Source: Streptomyces thermodiastaticus
GTDB lineage: Bacteria > Actinomycetota > Actinomycetes > Streptomycetales > Streptomycetaceae
Direction of reading: 5' to 3'
Length of the DNA stretch: 64,000 nt
Assembly: GCF_014656135.1 (NCBI RefSeq)
Contig: NZ_BNBV01000014.1
Location: 62,001 to 126,000, forward strand
Shown: positions 16,165 through 23,053 of the stretch, piece after piece
Numbering within the stretch: the first letter of the stretch is position 1
How the letters are laid out: each line of letters opens with the position of its first letter
Position numbers and translations under genes: made by a program
Notes under the pieces: model-generated
Told to the model about the DNA's origin: nothing
The model's input: only the letters and a program-made list of their open reading frames with translations
Database searches by the model: none

Positions 16165-17877
16165 ATGTCCACCACCGGTGTCGCGTCCGCCGAGACGCCC
16201 ACCGACGCTCCGGCGCCGTACCGCTGGCGCTGGCCCGCGCTCTTCGTGATCCTCGCCGCCGAGGTGATGGATCTCCTCGACGCGATGGTCACGACCATCG
16301 CCGGCCCGTCCATGCGGGCCGACCTCGGCGGCGGCGCCGCCACCCTGCAGTGGCTCACCGCCGCGTACACCCTGTCCATGGCCGTCGGGCTGGTCACCGG
16401 CGGCCGGCTCGGGGACATCCACGGACGCCGGACCGTGTTCCTGGTCGGCGCCGTGGGCTTCACCCTGGGTTCGCTGGTGTGTGCGGTGTCCGTCACACCC
16501 GGGATGCTGATCACCGCCCGCGTCCTGCAGGGACTGTTCGGCGCGGTGATGCTGCCTCAGGGCCTCGGCATGATCAAGGAGATGTTCCCGCCGCAGGAGT
16601 CGCAGAAGGCCTTCGGCATGTTCGGCCCGGTCATGGGGCTGTCCGCGGTGTGCGGCCCGGTCCTGGCCGGCTGGCTCGTCGACGCCGACTGGTTCGGCAC
16701 CGGCTGGCGCATGATCTTTCTGATCAACCTGCCGCTGGGCGCCGCGGCTGTGCTCGGTGCGCTGCGCTTCCTGCCGAGGACCCGTTCCGGCAGCGCTCCG
16801 CGCCTGGACATCCCCGGCATGCTGCTGGTCTCGCTGGCCGCGCTGCTCGTCATCTTCCCGCTGGTCCAGGGCCGCGAGTACGACTGGCCCTGGTGGACGT
16901 TCGCGATGATGGCCGCCTCGCTGGCCGTCTTCGTCCTCTTCGGCCGGTACGAGTCGCGCCGCAGTGCGGCCGGCCACGACCCGCTGGTCGTCCCGAGCCT
17001 GTTCCGCAAGCGCGGCTTCGTCGGCGGTCTGGTCCTCGGGCTGGTCTTCTTCTCGACCATGCAGGGCTTCATGCTCGTCTTCACTCTCTACACCCAGATC
17101 GGCCTCGGCTACGCGCCGCTGAAGGCGGGGCTGGTCATGGTGCCCTGGTCGGGCGGCATGATCGTCGGCTTCGGGATCGCGCAGGGCGTGGCCCGGTTCG
17201 GACGGGCCGTGCTGCAGGCGGGTGCGCTCGTCATGGCGCTCGGCGTGTTCGGGGTGTGGCTGACCCTGGAGAGGGCCGGCAGCGGCGTCGGCCCGTGGCA
17301 CTTCGTGCCGTCCCTGCTCGTCGCCGGCATGGGGATGGGCCTGCTCATGGCCCCGTTCTTCGACATCGTGCTCGCCAGTGTCGACCGGCACGAGACCGGG
17401 TCGGCGTCCGGCACGATGACGGCGATCCAGCAGCTCGGCGGCGCGTTCGGCGTGGCCCTGCTCGGCACCGTGTTCTTCGGTCTGCTGGGCGGCGGCATCG
17501 CCACCGCCGTCGACCACCGTGCGGACGGTCTGCGGGCCCAGCTGTCCGCCGCGCACGTGGCCCCGGCCGTCCAGGACCGTGTGATCGCCGATCTGCGTGC
17601 CTGCGCCTCGGACCGGGCGACGGCCAAGGACCCCGCGGCGACTGTGCCGTCCTGTGCGCGCCTGGAGCGGGACACGCGGTCCGCCGTGACGTCCCCTCAG
17701 GCCGCTGCACGGATACCCGGTGCGCTGGAGGCCACCGCGTCGTCCGCCTTCCGCGGCGGTTTCGGCTCCGTGATGAAGACGGTGCTGTGGATCGTCGACG
17801 GCATGCTCGCCGTGACCTTCCTGCTGGCGTTCCTCCTGCCGCGCCACGCACGTCCCGAGGAGACACCCGGGCACTGA
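16165..17877 (+). CDS. MFS drug exporter, DHA2 (14-TM) family
   Basis: 570 aa with about 14 hydrophobic helices. The N-terminal RWPALFVILAAEVMDLLDAM and the motif GGRLGDIHGRRTVFLVG are DHA2-type; the mid-protein GLSAVCGPVLAGWLVD resembles the drug:H+ antiporter motif C. A soluble stretch with two cysteines (about residues 470-520) precedes the final helix. CAGGAG lies about 7 nt before the ATG. Controlled by the divergent TetR through the two operators; it probably exports a toxic or self-made compound that is also the TetR ligand. Confidence 0.92.
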   Translation: MSTTGVASAETPTDAPAPYRWRWPALFVILAAEVMDLLDAMVTTIAGPSMRADLGGGAATLQWLTAAYTLSMAVGLVTGGRLGDIHGRRTVFLVGAVGFTLGSLVCAVSVTPGMLITARVLQGLFGAVMLPQGLGMIKEMFPPQESQKAFGMFGPVMGLSAVCGPVLAGWLVDADWFGTGWRMIFLINLPLGAAAVLGALRFLPRTRSGSAPRLDIPGMLLVSLAALLVIFPLVQGREYDWPWWTFAMMAASLAVFVLFGRYESRRSAAGHDPLVVPSLFRKRGFVGGLVLGLVFFSTMQGFMLVFTLYTQIGLGYAPLKAGLVMVPWSGGMIVGFGIAQGVARFGRAVLQAGALVMALGVFGVWLTLERAGSGVGPWHFVPSLLVAGMGMGLLMAPFFDIVLASVDRHETGSASGTMTAIQQLGGAFGVALLGTVFFGLLGGGIATAVDHRADGLRAQLSAAHVAPAVQDRVIADLRACASDRATAKDPAATVPSCARLERDTRSAVTSPQAAARIPGALEATASSAFRGGFGSVMKTVLWIVDGMLAVTFLLAFLLPRHARPEETPGH

Positions 17878-17934
17878 ACCAGCGCCCCGGGCCGGTGGCG
17901 GGCCGGGTCGTGCAGGCCCTCGAAGCCCGGCCTT

Positions 17935-20394
17935 TCAGGCCTCCGGAGGGGTCAGCTCCTGCTCGGCCCAGACGACCTTGCCCTCGGCCGTGGTGCGGGT
18001 GCCGTGACGGCGTGACAGCCGGGCGACGAGGAACAGTCCCCGGCCGCCCTCGTCGGTGGCACGGGCGTGACGCAGACGCGGGATGCTGTCGCTGGCGTCG
18101 AAGACCTCGCAGGCCAGGACGCGGTGACGGATCAGCCGCAGGGTGATCGGTCCCGCACCGTGCCGGACGGCATTGGTGACCAGCTCGCTGACGATGAGTT
18201 CGGTGGTGGGCGCCAGGTGCTCCAGGCCCCAGCCGGCCAGCAGGCTCTGGGTGAGCGCCCGGGCGTGGCCGACGACGGCCGGATCCCGGGCCAGACTCCA
18301 GGTGGCGACCTCGCCCGGGCTGAGGGCGTGCGTCCGGACCAGCAGCAGCGTGGCGTCGTCGGCCGGCGCCGAGGACGGCACGGTGTCGAACACGGAGGTG
18401 CACAGCTCGTCCAGGGAGCGGCCCGGCCGTGCCACCGCCTTCCCCAGGCGGCGCATCCCCGCGTCGATGTCGGCGCCGCGTTCCTCGACGAGCCCGTCGG
18501 TGTACAGGGCGAGGACGCTGCCCTCGGGCAGTTCCAGCTGCACGGCCTCGTAGGAGGCCATGCCCACGCCGAGCGGCAGGCCGGTGGGCAGCCGGGGGAT
18601 GGCGACGTCGCCGTCCGGTGAGACGATCACGGGCGGAGGATGCCCGGCCGTCGCCATGGTGCAGCTCCGGTTCACCGGGTCGTAGACGGCGTACAGGCAG
18701 GTGGCGCCGAGGACGGTTCCGGTCAGGGCGTTGGCCTCCAGGTCCTCGTCGCTGAGGCGGAGGATCGTCTCGTCGAGCCGGGTCAGCAGCTCGTCGGGGG
18801 GCAGGTCCATGGTGGCGAGCGTGTGCACCGCGGTACGGAGCCTGCCCATCGCCGCCGCCGCGTGGATGCCGTGTCCGACCACGTCGCCCACGACCAGGGC
18901 GACCCGGGCGGCCGACAGCGGGACGACGTCGAACCAGTCACCGCCGACACCGTCCTCCCGGTCCGCCGGCAGGTAGCGGGACGCCACGTCGACGGCGGCT
19001 CCGCCATGGAGACGATGCGGCAGCAGATTGCGCTGGAGGGCCAGGGCCGTGGCACGTTCCCGGATGTACTGGCGGGCGTTGTCCAGGGCCAGCGCGGCGC
19101 GGGAGACGAGTTCCTGGGCGAAGAGCAGATCGTCCGCCTCGAACGGCGTGGGGTCGGCGCTGCGCACGAAGACGGCCACGCCCAGGACGGCGCCGCGGGC
19201 GTGGATCGGCACGATCATCAGGGAGTGCATCCCGTGGCGGCGGACCTTCTCCGCCCGCATCGCGTCCTGGGCGAGCCATCCCCCGGGCGAGGTGTCCAGC
19301 ACCGGTTCCAGATAGGGGGTGCCGGAGGTGAGGACAGCGCTGAACGGCGAGGACTCACGGACGAAGACATGCTCCCCGCGGGGCCACAGGGACTCCGGCG
19401 CACCGTCGTGCACCGATGCGAGGCCGGCGCGCCGGAAGGCCGGTGTGCTTCCGCCCGCCGCGCCGATCCTCACCGGGAGTTCCTCGCCGAGCCGTATCTC
19501 CTCGGCCAGGTCGACCGTGACGTAGTCCGCGAGCGACGGCACGGCGAAGTCGGCCAGTTCCTGCCCGGTCCGCATCACGTCCAGGGTGCTGCCGATCCTC
19601 GTGCTGGCCTCGGTGAGGACGGCCAGCCGCTCACGAGCCCGCTCACGGTCCGTCACGTCCAGACTCATGGTGCACACGCCCGAGGGACGGCCCTCGCCGT
19701 CGTCGAGACGGAAGAACGATACGGAGTAGGTGCGTTCCCGGTGCGGGTGGCGCGGGTCGCCGCGCCGGAACTCGTGGTCGACCACCGGGACACCGTCGGC
19801 GAGGACCTGCCGCTGCGCGGCCTCGGCCCGCTCGCCCTGCTCACCGGACAGCACCTCGGAGACGCGGCGGCCGAACCGCTGCTCCCGGGTGACACCGTCG
19901 TGCATGGCCAGGGCGTCGTTCGCCCAGGTGCAGCGCAGCTGCGCGTCGCGGACACAGATGCCGAGGGGGGCAGCCGACAGCAGCGACTCCACGTCCAGTC
20001 CGTCCACCGGTGAGGGCCGGGCGCCGGCGGGGGCCGCACAGACGAGCCACTGCCGCTTCCCGTCGAGCCGGGCCAGCGGCCGTACGCGCAGGGTCAGGTC
20101 GATCGGACCCTGATCACGGCGGCGCACACCGGCGACGCCCGACCAGCCGTCCTCGGCGCGGCAGCGCCGGGCCTGTGCCGCCGCCCGGAGGGCCGCCTTG
20201 GCCGGCACCAGCATCTCCACGGCTCTCTTGCCGACCACGTCCTGGGCGGTGAACCCCGTGAGGCTCTGTGCGGCACCGGTCCAGCCGATCACCGTACCCT
20301 CGTCGTCGAGGACGGCGACGGCCGCACCGGCCGACCGGCCTGCTCCGTCGTCCGCGGGCACCGCGCGGGGCGGCGTCCTGTCGTCATGCGTCAT
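17935..20394 (-). CDS. PAS-PAS-GAF-SpoIIE phosphatase with HATPase domain
   Basis: 819 aa. Order of domains: PAS (about 20-130), PAS (about 150-260), GAF (about 280-440), SpoIIE-type PP2C phosphatase (about 465-680, with VGGDWFDVVPLSAARVALVVGDVVGHG), and a C-terminal HATPase_c of the anti-sigma/RsbW type with ELIVSELVTNAVRHGAG. Such proteins combine sensing, dephosphorylation of anti-anti-sigma factors and a kinase-like domain, and are abundant in Streptomyces. The ATG at 20394 shares its A with the stop of the upstream tetR (TGATG), so the two are coupled. Cytosolic; ligand unknown. Confidence 0.92.
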   Translation of the reverse strand: MTHDDRTPPRAVPADDGAGRSAGAAVAVLDDEGTVIGWTGAAQSLTGFTAQDVVGKRAVEMLVPAKAALRAAAQARRCRAEDGWSGVAGVRRRDQGPIDLTLRVRPLARLDGKRQWLVCAAPAGARPSPVDGLDVESLLSAAPLGICVRDAQLRCTWANDALAMHDGVTREQRFGRRVSEVLSGEQGERAEAAQRQVLADGVPVVDHEFRRGDPRHPHRERTYSVSFFRLDDGEGRPSGVCTMSLDVTDRERARERLAVLTEASTRIGSTLDVMRTGQELADFAVPSLADYVTVDLAEEIRLGEELPVRIGAAGGSTPAFRRAGLASVHDGAPESLWPRGEHVFVRESSPFSAVLTSGTPYLEPVLDTSPGGWLAQDAMRAEKVRRHGMHSLMIVPIHARGAVLGVAVFVRSADPTPFEADDLLFAQELVSRAALALDNARQYIRERATALALQRNLLPHRLHGGAAVDVASRYLPADREDGVGGDWFDVVPLSAARVALVVGDVVGHGIHAAAAMGRLRTAVHTLATMDLPPDELLTRLDETILRLSDEDLEANALTGTVLGATCLYAVYDPVNRSCTMATAGHPPPVIVSPDGDVAIPRLPTGLPLGVGMASYEAVQLELPEGSVLALYTDGLVEERGADIDAGMRRLGKAVARPGRSLDELCTSVFDTVPSSAPADDATLLLVRTHALSPGEVATWSLARDPAVVGHARALTQSLLAGWGLEHLAPTTELIVSELVTNAVRHGAGPITLRLIRHRVLACEVFDASDSIPRLRHARATDEGGRGLFLVARLSRRHGTRTTAEGKVVWAEQELTPPEA

Positions 20395-21170
20395 CACGGC
20401 CGTCCCTTCCTGCCGGATGGTTCGTTCCTGCGGCCCGTCGCGGCCGCCGCACCGGCGGAGCCGGCGTCGTCCGTGTCGGCGAGGCGATCGAGCCAGTCGG
20501 CCAGCAGCGCGCTCTCCGACCGGGTCAGCACCGTGGTGCCGCTGGTGTGCAGGGCCTCGCGCAGGGCCGCGGCCCGGTCAGCCACGCCGGACGGTGCGCC
20601 GGCCGCGCTGTCGCCGTCGACGGTGATGGTGCGCAGCACATGCTCGAAGGCCGCCGTCGCCAGTTCCGGATCCCGCTCGAGCGGCGGCATGGCGATCAGC
20701 GACAGCACGGCTCCGACGCCGTTGGCGTGCAGCAGCCAGGTCGCGCGGTCCACGCTCATCCGCAGCCGGCCCGCGGCCGCGATGCGGGCGACGTTCCGGC
20801 GCAGCAGGCCCATGGTCTCCGCCCCGGCCTCGGTGAACCCGCGGCGCCGGCCCTCCCCGTACATCAGGACGTAGCAGGCCGGACGGGACAGACCGAAGCC
20901 GACATGGAGATCCCAGGAGCGACGCAGGTCGGCGACGGGGTCGTCGGTCTCCTCGAGCGCCTGTTTGCCGGCGAGGTACTGCTCGAAGCCGTAGGCGGCG
21001 AGTGCGTCGAGCAGCCCGGCCTTGTCGCCGAACAGACGGTAGAGCGTCGGCGGCTGGACTCCTGCGGCAGCGCTGACGGCCCGCGTGGACAGCGCCGAAC
21101 GGCCCTCGCGGTTCAGCAGCTCCGCCGCGGCGCCCAGGATGCGCTCCCGCGTATGTACAGCTCGCACCAT
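20394..21170 (-). CDS. TetR family regulator
   Basis: 258 aa. N-terminal helix-turn-helix: HTRERILGAAAELLNREGR, then LSTRAVSAAAGVQPPTLYRLFGDKAGLLDAL. The C-terminal region resembles TetR_C with a VLMYGEGRRRGFTEAG block. The stop overlaps the SpoIIE-phosphatase start (TGATG), an uncommon pairing that suggests joint expression. An AT-rich region upstream (21171-21215) includes TAATGT on the minus strand, 6 nt before the ATG, consistent with leaderless transcription. Confidence 0.9.
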   Translation of the reverse strand: MVRAVHTRERILGAAAELLNREGRSALSTRAVSAAAGVQPPTLYRLFGDKAGLLDALAAYGFEQYLAGKQALEETDDPVADLRRSWDLHVGFGLSRPACYVLMYGEGRRRGFTEAGAETMGLLRRNVARIAAAGRLRMSVDRATWLLHANGVGAVLSLIAMPPLERDPELATAAFEHVLRTITVDGDSAAGAPSGVADRAAALREALHTSGTTVLTRSESALLADWLDRLADTDDAGSAGAAAATGRRNEPSGRKGRP

Positions 21171-21430
21171 ATCGATACATTAACACCGTTATTATGATGT
21201 TCTATATCAATGATGACATTCACGCGTTGAGCGGCGAAGGCGCGCACACAAGGAGGCGCCGGCACATCGGCCCGAGGCACGCCGAGGCGGCATGGATCAC
21301 ATGACAGTCCACTCATCAAGCACCGACACGCCGGACTCGGGCGGACCCCCGCAACCGCGGAGGGTGAGGCGACACGAAAAGATCACTATTCCGGCCTATT
21401 AGTCATTCAATCATCCCGATTTCCGACACA

Positions 21431-21447
21431 CTTGACCTTCCATCAGG
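21431..21447 (+). promoter_or_regulatory. Conserved upstream box of secreted-protein paralogue 1
   Basis: CTTGACCTTCCATCAGG recurs as CTTGACGGCACATCAGG at 43745-43761, and in weaker form near 58543, each time 74-77 nt before the shared -35 element. The gap from 21171 holds no gene. Confidence 0.5.
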
Positions 21448-21523
21448 TCGACCGACAGGCCACGGACACCACTCTTCTGTACCCCATTCGGCCCCGTACA
21501 CCTTCCGCCTGTTTCCACTCGAT

Positions 21524-21552
21524 ATGACAGCAATTGCGGTGATCAGTACGTT
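21524..21552 (+). promoter_or_regulatory. Promoter of secreted-protein paralogue 1
   Basis: ATGACA, 17-nt spacer, TACGTT. The same pair and the following TACGTTC-ATCA-GCGTCGGC-like block occur before both other paralogues, so conservation supports the call. Confidence 0.65.
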
Positions 21553-21615
21553 CGATCATGCGTCGGCCGACACAGCCGATCACTCTCTGAGTCCGAGACA
21601 GGAGCAGAAGCGACC

Positions 21616-22203
21616 ATGATCATGAAGCGTTCCCACGCGATCACCGCGGGTATCGCGGCCGCCGCGGCACTGACCGCGACCGGCATCACCTACGCCACGG
21701 CCGCCCCCGCCCCCGAGGCGGCCCCGGCCGTGCAGGCGGCCCCGGCCCCCGCACCCGCCCAGGCCCCTGCGCCCGCGCAGGCCCCCATGGGCGGTGACAA
21801 CGGAAACAACAACAGCAAGGGCAACGAGGGCGACGACCACGACGACTACGACGACTACGACCACGACAAGGGTGGCCACCACCGCGACAAGAAGCACGAC
21901 GAGGGGTGGATCCACATCAACGAGCGGTCGTACTCGGCGCACCCCACCGGCTGCGTCACCGTCGTGAGCGGACTGGGCTCCAAGAGCTTCAACATCCGCA
22001 ACGACAGCCACAAGACCGTCGAGGTGTTCCGCGGCGCCACCTGCGACAACGGCGCCCCGATCGCCACCGTCGGCCCCCACAGCACCAGCAACGGTGTCGA
22101 CCCGGGCTGCTTCCGCGGCGTCAAGGTCAAGGACGGCGTGGTGGCCAGCTTCCGGATCGTCCACCGTCACGACCACGACGGGGGTGGCAAGGGCGACTAC
22201 TGA
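21616..22203 (+). CDS. Small secreted protein, Asp/His-rich linker (paralogue 1 of 3)
   Basis: 195 aa. Signal peptide HAITAGIAAAAALTATGITYATAAPA, then an Ala/Pro spacer, a GGDNGNNNSKGNEG segment and a very acidic, His-rich linker. The C-terminal domain starts GWIHINERSYSAHPTGC and continues SFNIRNDSHKTVEVFRGATCDNG. Two cysteines shared by all three paralogues could form a disulfide. Function is unknown; the Asp/His linker might bind metal. Either ATG 21616 or 21622 could start it; GACAGGAG is upstream. The 43.9 kb and 58.7 kb genes are paralogues with the same promoter and terminator elements. Confidence 0.85.
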   Translation: MIMKRSHAITAGIAAAAALTATGITYATAAPAPEAAPAVQAAPAPAPAQAPAPAQAPMGGDNGNNNSKGNEGDDHDDYDDYDHDKGGHHRDKKHDEGWIHINERSYSAHPTGCVTVVSGLGSKSFNIRNDSHKTVEVFRGATCDNGAPIATVGPHSTSNGVDPGCFRGVKVKDGVVASFRIVHRHDHDGGGKGDY

Positions 22204-22244
22204 GCCGTCCACGGCACCTGGGCACCGCCCCGGGTGACGCAGGA

Positions 22245-22271
22245 CCCCGGCCAGCCGTAATCGGGCCGGGG
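22245..22271 (+). terminator. Terminator of secreted-protein paralogue 1
   Basis: CCCCGGCC and GGCCGGGG enclose a loop containing GCCGTAATC. The same hairpin and loop sequence follow the other two paralogues. Confidence 0.7.
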
Positions 22272-22296
22272 CTCCACCCCGAGGCATGGCACCGCA

Positions 22297-22323
22297 CCCC
22301 GGCCCGGTACGAGCGGGCCGGGG
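22297..22323. terminator. Second hairpin downstream of paralogue 1
   Basis: CCCCGGCCCG and CGGGCCGGGG form a perfect 10-bp stem around a 7-nt loop, 26 nt after the first hairpin. A tandem terminator is likely. Confidence 0.6.
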
Positions 22324-22375
22324 TTCGGTGTACTCCGCGCCGGCACATACGAGCGGACGAGCACCCGGGGGTCAC

Positions 22376-23014
22376 GTGGGCGAGGCCTGCGTCGTACTGG
22401 ACATCGGCGGCGTGCCGGAGATCACGGCGCCGACGGGGTGGGAGGCACGGTGGGAGAAGCGGCTGGGTCTGCCGCCGGGCACCGTGGACGAGCGGCTGGA
22501 CGACGTGTGGCGCGCCGGTGCTGTCGGCACGATCAGCGAGCAGGAGGTCCGCGAGCAGGTGGCGGCCCGCCTGGGGCTGGACGCACCCCGGACCGAGGCG
22601 TTCATGGACGGTCTGTGGACGGAGTACCTGGGCACGGCGAACGAGGACCTCATCGCCTCCGTGCGCGGCCTGCGGGGACGGTGCAGGCTGGGCATCCTCA
22701 GCAACAGCTTCGTCGGTGCGCGGGAGCGGAGGCGGCGGCGCGCGGCTTCGACGAGCTGGTCGACCACATCGTCCACTCGCACGAGACCGGGGTCGGCGAA
22801 CCCGACCCGCGCGCGTTCCGGGCAGCATGCGACGCGCTGGGCGCGGCCCCGCGGGACTGCCTGTTCACCGACGACGCCGCCCCTCATGTGCAGGCCGCCC
22901 GGGCGGTGGGGCATGCAGGCGCATCTGTTCCAGGACGACGCCGCCACGATCGCCCGGATCGCCGCCCACCTGGACGCCGGGCCCGTGCCGGAGGGGCCTG
23001 TGCCGGTCGGCTGA
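22376..23014 (+). pseudogene. HAD-like phosphatase gene with two compensating frameshifts
   Basis: From GTG 22376 the frame reads ACVVLDIGGVPEITAPTGWE, the HAD motif I region of a Streptomyces HAD subfamily, and on to LGILSNSFVGARER (motif II). Near 22727, within a G-rich run, the frame shifts; the other frame continues GFDELVDHIVHSHETGVGEPDPRAF then CLFTDDAAPHVQAARAVG (motifs III/IV). Near 22912, after a GGGG run, the original frame resumes with MQAHLFQDDAATIARIAAHL. One base lost and one gained restore a complete protein, so either the gene is recently broken or the sequence has two homopolymer errors. Confidence 0.75.
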
Positions 23015-23053
23015 CGTGGTGTCCGCCCACCCGCGCCCGCAGCGGCGGACCCC

